This document shows positions 21,076-33,525 of a stretch of 64,000 bases of DNA, one piece after another. Within the stretch, counting starts at the first letter, position 1. Every line of letters begins with the position of its first letter. Made by a program: the position numbers and the translations under genes. Source of the stretch: Ophiura sarsii (taxonomy: Eukaryota > Echinodermata > Ophiuroidea > Amphilepidida > Ophiuridae); NCBI GenBank assembly GCA_035610835.1, contig CM069447.1:63707060-63771059 (forward strand), written 5' to 3'. The notes beneath the pieces were generated by a model. The model searched no databases. It saw only the letters and a list, made by a program, of their open reading frames with translations, and was not told the DNA's origin.

Positions 21076-22332
21076 AGTTAACCTCATGTAAGTCAATACC
21101 AATGATTAGCAATACCAATTGTGCATTGTTTGTATTACTCTCGTACGTGATATATCAATGCGTCGATGAAGTTATCATTTTGTATATCCCTGTTGGTCGC
21201 ATCTCCGTTATCAGCAGGGCGTATTAACCGTAGGGACGTCCGAGTGACTTACACAACGTTTATAGGTCAATGATGGCGCATTTATATAGAAACTCTATTG
21301 TCATAAAGTATGTATACATGATGTACTTTTTGAGATAACTCCATGTTTATGATTAGACAACTATCTTGTTAAGAGTATTAAACTGTGTTTGATATTTTTA
21401 GAAAGAAGAAACACCCGTTTCATAATATGTAGTTGATAGCACGAAAGGGCCGGGTGCCAATACCTTTTGAACTCCATTGGGCTTGGCCACATGGATCATC
21501 TAACATGCATGGAGATTTAAATGCACCATCATGTCCAGGGTTGAGCGCCAGAAGGGCGTAACTCAATTTTTGGGCAAATTGATATTTTGGTACAAAAATA
21601 ATCCAACCTAGATTTTCAGAACCATAAAGAGGTAACTCATAAACACTCTTAGTTTGACTAAAATTAGATTTATAAGTTGGGTGCTACAGTGTATTGTTAT
21701 GAGTCCCAATTATTTTAAAGTTGATTATCTCAAAATAGCATTTTTTTTATTATAGTTAAGGCCTTCTGGCGCTCAACCTTCGATGTCGTTAGTACCACGC
21801 TCGTTTCTAAATATTACTCAATAATCGTTCAAGTTCATTCATAGGCCAACCATCCCAATGAAAAAACCCCAAGGCAATGTCGATTGAATAAATAGGATTA
21901 CCGTTATAGTTCCAAACTTTACTATTAAAATGATCTCAAGAGGGTTTGTCTCTATATTTCAGTAAACATCTAAACACAAAATAATTCCTACTTTAAATTC
22001 TGATATAATTTAGTATTATGAAAACTTCTTTTTAGTCCACTGGGCATACATGCAGCGACATTTTCATCAAGTCAACACATGTCATATGGATTTCCCAATA
22101 AATAGCACCGCAATTCTAAAATATTTATGGCCTGTGCTTTTTATTTGGTCATTTGTGGTATTGTCACTAGTTATAATGAAACAGGAAGTAGTGACCTTAT
22201 TGGTTCCAATTAATCCATTATTATGGGATTTTGCATTTTATCCAGCACCTTATAATCATAATACATCTCAGTTCTTGCATTCACATGAATGGTGTCAGGA
22301 TTAACATAAGGCCTAAAAAAAGAGTTTGATTG
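21076..22332. other. No gene seen
   Basis: No supported exon. 21540-21780 contains a repeated phrase (TTGAGCGCCAGAAGG and its inverse CTTCTGGCGCTCAAC), so it may be another decayed inverted-repeat element of about 240 bp. Confidence 0.4.
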
Positions 22333-22434
22333 TAGTGTGCTTAGGGACTTTCCGAAATATGATTAAAACTATAGGTTGTGGTTGAAATGACCGTAAAATG
22401 GCGCATATTGCTAAACTTGGGACATTGGTGGTTT

Positions 22435-23247
22435 TTCAATTCAAGGTTTAATAAACATATCATTATCGCAGCAAAATGCTGAATTACAACAATATTTACA
22501 ATATGTAATATATAGAACAATAGAAACAATATATATTCATAGAAATAACTAAGCATGCATAACACAACAACCCACCCCCGATTGGAAACAGAACTATAAT
22601 GTATGATTTAAGAGTTTGACCATGTATGGAATTGAGCTTCGAGCGTAACGCAGGGTACGTGTTTTAGGAACAGTTATTTTGTGAGCACTACGGAGAGTCA
22701 TATTATGCACTTGTTCATCTCTAGATTTTGGTAACCAACCACGGAATTCATTAGATTTTAAAAGGGATTTAGCAAAGTTTAAACAAATTTGGTCTCTACG
22801 GTTCCTGAGTTCCGGAATAGCACATGTTATTAAGGCATCCTGATAGCCAATGTAGTTAAAACCTAAGATGATTCTACACACAGAAAACACTATGTAAAAA
22901 ATTATGTAAATATAGAACTCCATAATTATTATGTAAGAGTTTACATAAAACATGTAATATATACCCAAGCTTGTGTAAATTCCTATGCAAAAGCTTAACA
23001 CAACTGTTTACATAGTATTATGGAGTTCTATTTTTACACAGATTGTGTATTTTTTACATAATTTGTGTAATTTGTTTACATAGTGTTTTCTGTGTGTACA
23101 CGCCCTCTTCTGAATACGCTCCAAATCATAGTGGAGATTTTCTGTCAGACCAGGATGCCATACTGGTAGAGCATACTCAAGAAGGGGGCGAACAAAACCA
23201 ACATAGATTGTTACCATAAGTTGTGGTTGAAACCAACATAGATTGTT
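22435..23247 (-). pseudogene. Non-LTR retrotransposon 3' end inserted in copy A
   Basis: Minus strand, 5'-truncated. 23232-23098 encodes YVGFVRPLLEYALPVWHPGL then LERIQKRAC. 22875-22594 encodes RIILGFNYIGYQDAL, IPELRNRRDQICLNFAKSL and a basic tail ending SSIPYMVKLLNHTL. These are the C-terminal segments of a CR1/Jockey-type RT. The 3' UTR ends TTAAACCTTGAATTGAAAAA at about 22435. The two halves are separated by a 222-bp element, without which KRAC-RIILG would be continuous. The insertion point is clear by comparison with 52890-52905 of the inverted copy, which lacks it. Confidence 0.88.
22876..23097. mobile_element. 222-bp MITE inside the retrotransposon
   Basis: Ends ACACACAGAAAACACTATGT and its inverse ACATAGTGTTTTCTGTGTGT. 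The interior carries a second inverted pair, TAGAACTCCATAAT/ATTATGGAGTTCTA. Length 222 is a multiple of three, so the host frame is kept. The duplication at the ends is ambiguous (ACA or ACAC). Confidence 0.85.
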
Positions 23248-24662
23248 TGGATTTGCGATCAATATTATCATTTAAAGAATGCTTCAACTTAAATCATTAT
23301 CACGGGTATTCATTTGGTAGAGTTGTTAGTGTATGAATTTGCAAATAACAAGTACACCCTTTCTTATTTTATCTAAAGATACTCGGCTACTTGTAGGACC
23401 CGAACGCCGTATAATATTTGCGAATTCAAAGATACTCGCTGGCTACAGAAATCTGTGTAATGGCTAAAAACAAAAATGCAGTTTTGCCTTTTTTTCTGAA
23501 ATGTATTGAAGTTATTGATTATTATGACAAATGGTGGTATATTTTAAAACATTTTGGCGTAAAATTTATTACGTCACAGGCGTGTTTGAATAATGTTTCA
23601 TCTCGACAAAATGCTACGTCATTTGTTAGGACAAGTGGTCCGAAGGGGTATGGGGCAACTGGTCCGCCTGCAAAAACTTAATCAAAATTGTAAAATTCAT
23701 TTTGAAAATTAGTTGTTAGTATCAATAAAACATGACTCGGTATTGAAATGTGAATAGAATATGAAATAATTCACATTCTTTCTAGTTCTTAAACATTTTG
23801 GTGCATTTCGGGCATAATACCACTATTTCTGCTATTGAAGGATTACAATATGACATGAAATTGCTTTAGAATGGTTTAAAACCTCGGTATTATGAATTAC
23901 ATCTTTATTCTATTTTGAATGGTGTCTGTAAAGGTATTTGCTATCACGAAATACGAATCACGAAATCACGAAATATCATGATTTATGTATTAATCCACTG
24001 CTTTTTGTGTATATTAACCGTTGGGTCATCATTGTCATATTGACTAATTCCCCCTGTAACATGAAAAGCTGGCTAAATTTCAAGATGGTTTATTACTAAC
24101 TAAATGATGATTATATGAAGTAAATAAAATCATTAAAGAAAGGGGTATATATAGACAAATGTATGGGGCATCTGAATAACACAACCATGTAACCATTTAA
24201 CTAGGTTCATACCGTTTTATCTAATAAATGTGCAGTCGAAAATTTCGCTTGCTTTGTACACCATTAGTATTACTGCTATTTACACGTTAACCACGAAAAC
24301 TGTATAAAACATGGGTTTCATGAGACATACTATCCTTTTTACATGTTAAATAATATGGAAATGTGTTTGTAAAGAAAATACTGCCTAGTTTCCGTGTTGT
24401 CATTCACTGATTTCTGTGTATTCTAACCGTTGGTACATATATGACCAGTTGCCCCAATGATGGGGTAACTGGTCCGTGCCAAGTAAAGTTTTCAGTAAGT
24501 GGTAATTGGCCTCTTCTTTAGATATTTTTAACATTGATTATATGTTATATGTAAACAGTTACATGGGTGATATTTTCATAGCAATTCCATAAATATTTAC
24601 ACGAGCTTTAATCTTTTATGTCATGAAATATGCTTAACCGGACCAGTTGCCCCATCCTCCCC
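23248..24662 (-). repeat. Main body of GGGGCAACTGG repeat, no gene
   Basis: Part of copy A lying to the right of the inserted retroelement, matching 51513-52890 inverted. The 87-codon plus-strand ORF at 23418 is within it and is not conserved as a protein by eye. Confidence 0.7.
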
Positions 24663-24912
24663 TACTTGGATTTTGTAACCAAATATTTTAAACATGCCAT
24701 CAACTAATTAAATATCTGATTTACTCTTGTTTTGATAATAGCTACATATATTTAATGATTTGATCAAATTTGGTCCAAATCAATCTGACTCAATCTGTAA
24801 AAACCCTTTAATGCATTTGTAAATAAAGTATCGTTAATATTATAATACAGATGAACACAAATAAAAATGTATTTGATTCTAGATGTCTACGGGTAAATGT
24901 TCCCTAGAGATG

Positions 24913-25541
24913 CATAAGACGTGTTATACACTCGGGCTAATGTCCCAGTAGATAATATATGATGTACAGCCATGGAAAAAGTGTTCTACGGGCTGACCGA
25001 CCCAGATTTTGTTAACTTTAAAATTTCTATTATTTTTTTTATCAATTCTGAACATATTTTATAAATTTCAGAACATTTTTATACATTTCTGAACATTTTA
25101 AAATAATTTTCTGAACATTTTTTGATACATTTCTGAACATTTTTGTTGTTGGGGGGGGGGGGGGGGGGGATAAATTTCTGAAAATGTCTAAATAAATATG
25201 GGAATGTTTTATAAAATCTTTACGAAAAGTACAGAACTAAAAAGTAATAAGTTTTCAAAATATAAAAAAATCTGACTCTGTTTGAAAACATTTGACAAAA
25301 AAGAAATTGTCAAATGTTTTCAAACAGTGTCAGATTTTTTTATATTTTGAAAATCTTATTACTTTTTAGTTCTGTACTTTTCGTCAACATTTTATCGATC
25401 CTAGGTGAAAGGTGTCTAGCAGAACAGTGTAATATTAAGCAAACAAAGAAACAACGACAAGCTATAGGGATATACCGCGACGAACCTTATAAAAACAATC
25501 CAATAATAATGGGCTATTCTAGATAATAATACCCCCCCTAT
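24913..25541 (+). repeat. Direct repeat, copy 1 (AAGACGTGTTATACACTCGG)
   Basis: Shares the order AAGACGTGTTATACACTCGG, GTGTTCTACGGGCTGACCGA, T-rich TTTCTGAACATTTT repeats, a long G run, CCTAGGTGAAAGGTGTCTA and ACCGCGACGAACCTTA with 26086-26693. It contains an additional perfect foldback at 25214-25388. Confidence 0.88.
25214..25388. repeat. Foldback with about 80-bp arms
   Basis: From ACGAAAAGTACAGAACTAAA to CATTTGACA the left arm is repeated in inverse on the right with few mismatches around a loop of about 10 bases. The second repeat copy (26430-26525) has only the left arm, so the hairpin arose in copy 1 or was lost in copy 2. Confidence 0.85.
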
Positions 25542-26085
25542 AGAGGATAATTTCTTTTATAGTCCAGAATTCCATGACTCCCTCTATGAAAAGTATATGG
25601 AATTATAGTGCTGTATGTGGCCAATCGCCATATTGAAACATGTTGGATACAATTTCGACAAAAGACGGCGCCCTAACAATACTTTTCCCCGTTTTTTCTA
25701 TAAAAAAATTAAATGCGCAGAATCAAGCGTCTCAGTGAAATGCGCGCGCACTACTAGAAACAAACTTTTTTTTGTTTTTTTGACCTAATGGCGGCAAAAG
25801 AGGTGCAGGTATGCATACAATAGATTTGTATCATTTGTGTATAGTATTTTCAGGCATCCATCTTTCAACAATCCATAGTGTGCATGTGTATTCGACCCGC
25901 GTCCTACATATCAATACAGGGTGAGTCAGAATGAGTTGAAGCCGGGATTTGAACCCAAGCTCGCAGATTTCCCCTTTTAATTAGAGTGTACTAGAAGAAC
26001 TTTGAGGATTTCATATGAATAGATAAAGCCTTCTCTTTCAGAGAAGTTTTTAATTTTCTAAATAGTTGTGTGTGGTGAGGAGTTA
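25542..26085. other. No gene seen
   Basis: Spacer between the two direct repeats. A single CAGGGTGAGTCAGAATGAG end lies at 25918, probably an orphan end of a CAGGGTG-type element. Confidence 0.45.
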
Positions 26086-26693
26086 TGAATAAGACGTGTT
26101 ATACACTCGGGCTATGTTCCAGTTGCTAAGACGGCTAAGGAAAAAGTGTTCTACGGGCTGACCGACCAAGATTTTGTTAACTTTTAGATTTCTTTTATTT
26201 TTTCAACAATTTTGAACATTTTTTATCAATTTCGGAACATTTTAAAATAATTTTCTGAACATTTTTGATACATTTCTGAACATTTGGGGGGGGGGGGGGG
26301 GGAGGGGGGGGGGGTGGGGGGTACAATTTTTAACATTTTTTTTAATACATTACTGATTTTTTTTGGATACATTTCTGAACATGTTGATAAATTTCTGAAA
26401 ATGTCTAAATCAAAATGGGAATGTTTTAGAAAATCTTTACGAAAAGTACAGAAATAAAAAAAAGTTTTTCGAAATATGAAAAAAATCTGACACTGTTTAA
26501 AAACATTTGACAAAAAAAAAATTGTATCACAATATTGATAAACGAACGACCCTAGGTGAAAGGTGTCTAACAGAACAGTCAAGTGTAATCAAACAAAGAT
26601 AACGACAAGCTATATATAGGGATATACCGCGACGAACCTTACAAAAACAATCAAATAATAATGGGCTATTCCAGATAATAATAACCCCCCCCT
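26086..26693 (+). repeat. Direct repeat, copy 2
   Basis: Second copy of 24913-25541, with longer G runs at 26285-26320. The minus-strand 118-codon ORF is a translation of the T-rich CTGAACATTTT repeats. Confidence 0.88.
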
Positions 26694-28593
26694 ATAGATA
26701 CAGGGTACAATAGCAGATTCAACATCTACACTTTTATTTAACTTTCTTAGGAAAATTAGATTTTAAGAACTGGGCACTTCTGACAATAATTACATTTCCC
26801 CACCTATACTTACAGGTTTGATAAAAATCAGATTACAATATTGGATTACAATTTTTGTTAGGGGAGCATGGAGAAAGAAAAAAAATGATTTGCGCGAAGC
26901 GGGCAATTTTTTGTGGCATTTTACGCTAAAATTGTCAAATTTTGTCTAATTTAGTACGAAAATCTGCTAAAATTTGCTAAAATTGTCGATTTTTTTCTAA
27001 TTTTAACTACATCGAATTTTATTGAGGGGTGGGGGCACAAAAATATATTTTGGGGAAATGTTCTCCCCTTGCCCCTGTAGCGTCGCCACTGGGGAAAAGA
27101 AATAAGACAATAAACATGTTAGTATACCTGCAACAACGGCTCATAACCCAAAGCTTGCATTTTATCTCTTCATCTTTTTTCACCCTTTTCCCCAATACTT
27201 TTTCTTTTTCAACTTGGCATTATTTCCCCAATTCTGTTCATTATTTCCCGGGAGCGGTGCTCCCTGCTCCCGCACTTTGTGCAACCCTGTACAGTATAAC
27301 CATGGTGACAGCTTATGAAATGATTTTGATCGATGTTAAATTCCATAGTTACAAAATTAAATGACACTTTTATTTAAGGTAATGGTCTACTATAAGAAAC
27401 TACAAAGTTGTTGTTGTTGTTGATATGTTGACACTTATGACCATACGAAATTTGACGGGGAAAACAATTCAATATTCATCTCAGTTGCATAATAATGGCG
27501 GCCATCTTGGATTTTAACGACTATTTTATCCCGGGGTACTCACGGCAGTACGTAAACGATTGTCTTTGTTTTTTACTAGGAATATGCTTATGCACATGAA
27601 TATCAGGATTTATAAGGAACAGAACGTTGAATATCACCGGTTGAAAAACAATAAAATATGGATATTTAGAAAATATTTACGAACATTTCATCTTAATAAG
27701 CCCTTCATAGCTTTACCATTGCCTTAAGTACTGTGAAAATTAAAAAGGTTTATCGTTTACTTTTGAAGCTTCATCAAATAAACCTTAGATATCCTTTATC
27801 GTGTATACCTTCAAAGTTGAAAGGTTTATTTAATAGTTTTATAAAGTTTTAAATCCGGTAGATTACCCTTGGTTTGTGGGCACTCTGTGGCCGTGGGTTG
27901 AATATCGCCCACTACCCTCAACTACTACTAACAGTTGTTAACAAAACTACTTAACATTATCACCAGCAAGTTTCTCGCTTTGACAACTAATCACACAAAT
28001 TATATTTAAATACACGGAAATAAACTAATACAATGAAATAAAAGACTGTCATTAGTTTAATAGAAACAATAACGTTTGGTATATAAACACTTATCATCAA
28101 TTATTTGTAAAAATCCTTTGTTGCCCATTTGTCACTTACAGTGCTAAATTGAAGTGATTTGTTTGTCACGTGTTATATGACAAGAACAAGAACGTGTTAT
28201 AACCTGTCACTTTCACATCAAAAGGTTTCAGCAATTCCTTTACAAATCAACAATATCTCGTGACAGCGTGACAGGATCCCACGTGTTGTAAATTATTAAA
28301 GGTAGCATACAAATACTAATTGGCATATCTTTGAGTGAGCATGCATTTTTCGTACCAATGGGGCTTAATATGCTGTTTTTGTGCTGCTTAATCAAATATA
28401 TTGGACATTTTAAATTGTCGATGTCCCTTTCGGGAGGGTATTGGTTATAATAAAAAGGCAATCGAGTCAGGACGTAAAACTGTTTGTTTCGCTACTCATT
28501 TATTTACCCGGTCGGTCCCTCACAAAAACAGTCTCAGGCAATCATAACTTGTGCATGCTGGCTGTATCAGTCCAATTTAAGTTTGGGGGTTCG
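26694..28593. other. No gene seen
   Basis: No recognisable exon, repeat array or RNA gene. Confidence 0.45.
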
Positions 28594-28680
28594 ATAAGGC
28601 CAAACAAAGAAGATGTCTGTCTCAGAAGCCCGCCCGCATTGGTATGTGAAATGAGCTACGGCGCGTAGGTCTAAAATCCT
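28594..28680 (+). repeat. Solo end of GGCCAAACAAAGAAG element
   Basis: AAGGCCAAACAAAGAAGATG to GAGCTACGGCGCGTAGGTCTA matches the left part of the element at 34521-34848. Confidence 0.75.
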
Positions 28681-28704
28681 TTTTTTTCCTTTCTTTTTTT
28701 TCTT

Positions 28705-28830
<126 letters not shown>

Positions 28831-29300
28831 TTGATTTAAAAAAAAAAGTTATTTTTTTTCTCTGAGATGTATCAAGTACCCCTAAATGAAAAAAGTGCCA
28901 AAAAACGTGATTATTTTACCTCCAAAATTGTAAAAATCACTTTTTTGGTAAAAAAAAATTATAAAAAAATTTATACAAAAAAATTATAAGATAATAATAA
29001 TAAAAAAAAGCCTCCTAGGGGAATTTTATTAGGATTATGATAAAACTAGTATGAAAACATTTAACAAAATATATTTTGAGTTATCTTGCATAAACCTAAA
29101 ATGGGTCAAAAAACATGTTTTTTATATTTTTTCCCAAAATGGTCAATTTCATGTTCATGGTTGGATTCATTGAACCTTTTCCTTCAAGAAAATGTATACT
29201 TGTCTATAGATTAAATGAATAATGAAGAGGTTACGGCAGTTTTACGGAGGCTGTACCTGAGAGTCCACACCCCCTTTTAAATTGTTGAATATGGCTGTAT

Positions 29301-29523
29301 TTAACGCTTTCCACGCGGCAGACGTCATTCTAAAATTTCACAAAATGTTTCAAAAATGTCGAAATTGTTGAATTTTATTACCTTATTTGGAATCACCATT
29401 ATAAGTACAAACATGCCTAGTATTGGATCAGTAATCCTTGAGATAAACCTTGAACGTTGGGAAAGGTTTCTAAAAAATCTGGGTTTTTTATGTTAAAACC
29501 ATTAGCCGCGTGGAAAGTGTTAA
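29301..29523 (+). mobile_element. MITE, CACTTTCCACGCGGC family, copy 3
   Basis: TTAACGCTTTCCACGCGGC on the left and GCCGCGTGGAAAGTGTTAA on the right, so both TTAA target copies are present. 223 bp, non-coding. Confidence 0.92.
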
Positions 29524-30309
29524 GATACGCGCCTTCATGTTGTATAGGAAATACCACGTGAACAACACAATCGGGCCACCCATCTGTAATACATAAATTG
29601 TAGCAAATGTGAAAGATAATTTGTATTCATAAAATCCTTCAGAGCCACTAAATGTCACTTAAAGGAGATATTTACGTGACCACGAATATCTTCTTCTGGA
29701 AATCATCGTCGCGAAATAAGCCGAATAGATTACGTTGTATACAGTATGTAATGTCAAAATATATCGGAGATTGACGTTTACACGTGATCTACTATAACTA
29801 TATCAAATATCAAACCACAATGAAATTAGGGCTATCATTTTCTTCGGTACGGGAGGGAGTCCCAATTACCACTATACTATAGTCGAAGTTTTAGTTCAAA
29901 ACCTGAATTTAGTTCAAAACCTGAATTTTCCGATACCTGTTTAGACATTAAAACACAATTTGGGCTCGTCAACATATGAGTAGGGGTCATAAAATAATCG
30001 CTTTCGTTTAGGGGGTCATACAAAATGACGGTGAAAAAAATGACCGCTCCCTTCGAGATGATGAACCAATGCTCTTTCGAGGTACTTGTATTTATAGTCA
30101 CTGGCGTTTTATTATTTCCAAGGGACCAAGAGTGAGGATGGTTTGATAAGGGAAGTTGTTACTTTGCCTGAACCCAATACTGTGTCAAAATTAATTTAAC
30201 TTCTTGGAGTATTTGGCGTTATATGGTAGGGATTATCATAACGTAGTACAGTTAAAGTATATCCAAAGGGCACCAAACACATATTACAATTCTTGGGCAG
30301 GTGCGGTAA
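29524..30309. other. No gene seen
   Basis: Contains one end resembling the GGGGGCTGGCATTTTCTTC family (29826-29860, CTATCATTTTCTTCGG). Otherwise nothing. Confidence 0.4.
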
Positions 30310-30703
30310 TGGGGAAAAAGTGTACTTTAGGTCCCAGATACTGGTATACCGGTATCGTTCAATACTTGAACATAAAGGTTGCATGTATCGGTCGATACTA
30401 GTACGATTTTACTGTTCCAGTATCGGTCGATACTGGAACACCAAATTGTGTTCCAGTATTGAGCGATATCAGTGAGATTTGTTCCAGTATTGAACGATAC
30501 TGGTACATAATTATGTTCCAGCATCGCCCGATACTGGTACATTTTGCATGTGCCAGTATCGGCCGATACTGAAACACTGACTATTTACCAGTATAGAGAG
30601 ATTCTGGGTGTTCCAGTATCGAACGATACTAAGAGTTCCAGTATCGGACGATAGGCCTACTAGAACAGTCCAGAATCTGGGACCTAAGTACACTTTTCCC
30701 CTT
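30310..30703. repeat. Foldback element holding a palindromic CCAGTATCGNNCGATACTGG array
   Basis: Outer arms are GGGGAAAAAGTGTACTTTAG, followed by GTCCCAGAT, and the inverse ending at 30701. Between them are six or more near-copies of a palindrome, CAGTATCGGTCGATACTGG, CAGTATCGGCCGATACTG and variants, spaced about 45-50 bp with spacers such as GTACATTTTGCATG. A partial copy lies at 48195-48284. Confidence 0.88.
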
Positions 30704-30757
30704 TAATGTTAGCTAATTTAAAATCAGTAATCAGTGTCAAAAATCTAAGTTATACAC

Positions 30758-31188
30758 TAAGAGCGTGTTTCTGCTGGGACACTGCAAAAAGTTACCGGTA
30801 ATAAACGCTAAGTTTCAATCGGTCAGTTTTTAATCCCCCCTGTTTCTGCTCGCGAAAAGTTACCGGTAAGTTTATCGATCCTAGTCGATGGGCCACAACA
30901 TTTGACCTTATGTAAAACCAAACAATGCCACAGCATCTGAAAAAGATTGCTTCACAATAATATGTATAACCCAGCGTGACACGGTTCACGGCGCAAACCG
31001 CTAAGAATCACCTTTCTGTTTCTGCTGGGTTTATTGCCGATTATTGCCGATTATTGCTGGTTCCAAACCTGCTTTGTGAAGGTTTTTGGGATTACCAAAA
31101 ATACCGATTATTGCCCGGTTCTGTCTGTTTCTACTGGGCAAACTTAGCGTTTATTACCGGTAACTTGCCCAGCAGAAACACGCTCTAA
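30758..31188. mobile_element. MITE with AGAGCGTGTTTCTGCTGGG ends
   Basis: AGAGCGTGTTTCTGCTGGG at about 30760 is inverted at 31167-31186, each followed inward by GTTACCGGTAATAAACGCTAAG. The interior repeats GTTTCTGCT and GATTATTGCC. 430 bp. Confidence 0.85.
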
Positions 31189-32029
31189 GCGAGCAAATTT
31201 CAAGTGGATACTGTGATTAAGTAACAAGACCAACCGACAACAAAGTTGTAGTATTTTTGTCTTTGTGATAACATTACCTAGTGTGTGCTCAGCAGTGACA
31301 ATTCGTGTGAAATGAATCACATTTCATCATTCATCCATGCATTCCTGGCCGATTTCAATACCAATCAATGACATCCCATAGAAAATAAAACATAATAAGA
31401 ATATCAACTACACTTTTATGAATGCGGTGTCAGAGGAAGTCTAATTTAGTGCATATCTTATATACTTTACTGATTCTAAAGTAGCTACAGAAATCACCTG
31501 GTCAGGAACTTTGTGTGTTAAGTTTGTATCATCATTATACCCGTGAATTTTAAAAGCAAAACAGATCCTTGAATAATGTATTCTAAAACCCACGTTACAA
31601 CCACATTCATGATTCTATCAAAATAGCTTGTGGTGTGAGTTACATACAAAAAGAAATTGACATTAAAATCACGATCCTTCAAGAATGAGCCAACTATTTC
31701 TCTAATGAGATCTCACACAGTTTTTCTATCAAAGGCATTGACATGTAATGTCAATCTGTTTGACATGGCACGATATCGGGTAAATATATTACACTAAAGC
31801 ACTGCAATTAATAGTTATTCCCAGGTTCATATAACTGCAGACTTCACTTGCAAATATTTCTATTATAATATAGAAATAGTTGCATTGGCATCAAGTCCAT
31901 TTTCAAGGAATCTTGTACCTATGGTGATGCATGAAAAATATTGTCTTGGCGCATTACGTAAATAATAATCACATGTACGCGTGAACCATACGTATACTAG
32001 TTTTGCCGTGCAGCTTTACCCCGACACCA
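31189..32029. other. No gene seen
   Basis: No feature recognised. Confidence 0.45.
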
Positions 32030-32031
32030 TA

Positions 32032-32515
32032 CAGGGTGGTTCAAAAAAAAGTTGACCCAAGTACAAGGTAACTTTTTAACCACATTTATAGTCTCAGAGT
32101 ATTTGGTTCTGCTTAGACTTGATTAATAATAAGTTTTAAAACTATCCTCAAAAAATGGTACGGTTAGCTTGTTTGGTTTTTCAGATGGTTCTTTACAGAA
32201 AGCATGCACACAACTGTCATATCAACCGGAGCGTCCTTTAGTAGAGATGGAATGCATAAAACGGAATTGTCCATGCTGGAGCTGTATCGTAAATACACAA
32301 AATTGGTTACAATGTACTGCTCCCGTGGACAAGTCAGTTTTGTTTATGCTTTCTTTTATGAACCATATCTAAAGAACTAACCAAGCTAAACGTACCATTT
32401 TCGAGGATAATTTCAAAACTTACTGCTGATCAAGACTAAGTAAACACAAATTCTCTGAAACTATGTGGTTGAAAAGTAACCTTGAACTTGGGTCAACTTT
32501 TTTTGAACCACCCTG
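32032..32515. mobile_element. 484-bp TA-flanked foldback, CAGGGTGGTTCAAAAAAAAG ends
   Basis: The long imperfect inverted arms (about 180 bp) begin CAGGGTGGTTCAAAAAAAAG, with GTTGACCCAAGT following. TA is present at 32030-32031 and 32516-32517. Tc1/mariner-style MITE. Confidence 0.88.
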
Positions 32516-32517
32516 TA

Positions 32518-33029
32518 TAAATACACCCACATCCCGAGACTATTGAATCACAAAGAGATTACTCTGAAAGGTGTCTTGATAGGTTCTACTACAATCATGA
32601 AATATGTTGCCTAGATGAGATAAGGTAATGGCAGTAGACAAAAAAGAGGAACATTAAGACGGGAAAAGCAGATTATAAAACTATAAATTCACACGAAGAT
32701 TGTGAAATTTTGAAAAAGATCCCATATAAAATCAGAAATCTTGATTTCTGCCTGAGCGGGTGCACATTACTGTGGTGCTACGCAGGTGCAGTAACAAAAG
32801 CGAACGCAAAATGTCTATTTCCACCCATAAAGGCCTTTAAAATCGGTATCTTACCCCCGTAGAGCGTGCCATTAAACACATTTAAAACTAACCTATCGTT
32901 ACATATTATGCCTGCTGGATTAGAAACTGATGAACCACATATTGTAGTTTGGTTCCTCCTGGACGAGATATGTATTGGTTGTAAAAGAACAATACATTAA
33001 TATTTTTGGAATAATAATTACAGTTCTTC
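32518..33029. other. No gene seen
   Basis: No feature recognised. Confidence 0.4.
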
Positions 33030-33278
33030 TTAACACTTTCCACGCGGCTATTATTTTTACCATACACAAAACAGATTTTTCAGAAACCTTTCACAATTTT
33101 CAAATCCTATCTCAAGGATTACTGACCCAATACTAGACATGTTTGTACTTATGTCATTGAATTTCTCATGGTGATTCTGAATATGTTAATGAAATTCAAT
33201 AATTTTGACATTTTTTAAACATTTTGTGTGACATTTTGGAATGTCGTCTGCAGCCGCCTGCCGCGTGGAAAGTGTTAA
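33030..33278 (-). mobile_element. MITE, CACTTTCCACGCGGC family, copy 4
   Basis: TTAACACTTTCCACGCGGC at the left and GCCGCGTGGAAAGTGTTAA at the right, complete with both TTAA copies. Same orientation as copy 2. Confidence 0.93.
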
Positions 33279-33525
33279 GATCTCAACACGAAACAATATT
33301 CGTGAAATTGTCATAACAAATAACTGAGTGCAGTCAGCAGTTTTCTTTCGTTATTCGTATTGTTTGTGATTCCTTTAAACTTACAGCAAATTAATTAGTA
33401 ATGTTAAACGCCAAGCAAAACGCAGTTCAAAGTTCGGTTTGTAATTTTCATATGGAGCAGTATTTTAAGGTGTAAGACAAACTTTTCACCATATACCCTA
33501 CAGAAATGGCGTGATCGTTGTATGT

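Larger units (their letters stand above)
22333..24662 (-). mobile_element. GGGGCAACTGG repeat, copy A, interrupted by a retroelement
   Basis: Inverted copy of 51513-53011. Matching landmarks are the end CCCCATCCTCCCC followed by TA (24663-24664), GGGGCAACTGGTCCG inside, and GTGTGCTTAGGGACTTTCC at the other edge. Relative to that copy it has lost the far end and carries an extra segment of about 810 bp (22435-23247). No ORF of its own. Confidence 0.85.

Noticed and set aside
22050..22304. 84-codon ORF with a hydrophobic segment
   Set aside because: One membrane-like stretch only; no family recognised and no neighbouring exon or promoter evidence.
25936..26020. Possible minus-strand tRNA or tRNA-derived SINE (GGTTCAAATCCC)
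   Set aside because: Only the B-box-like word is present; no A-box or cloverleaf found.
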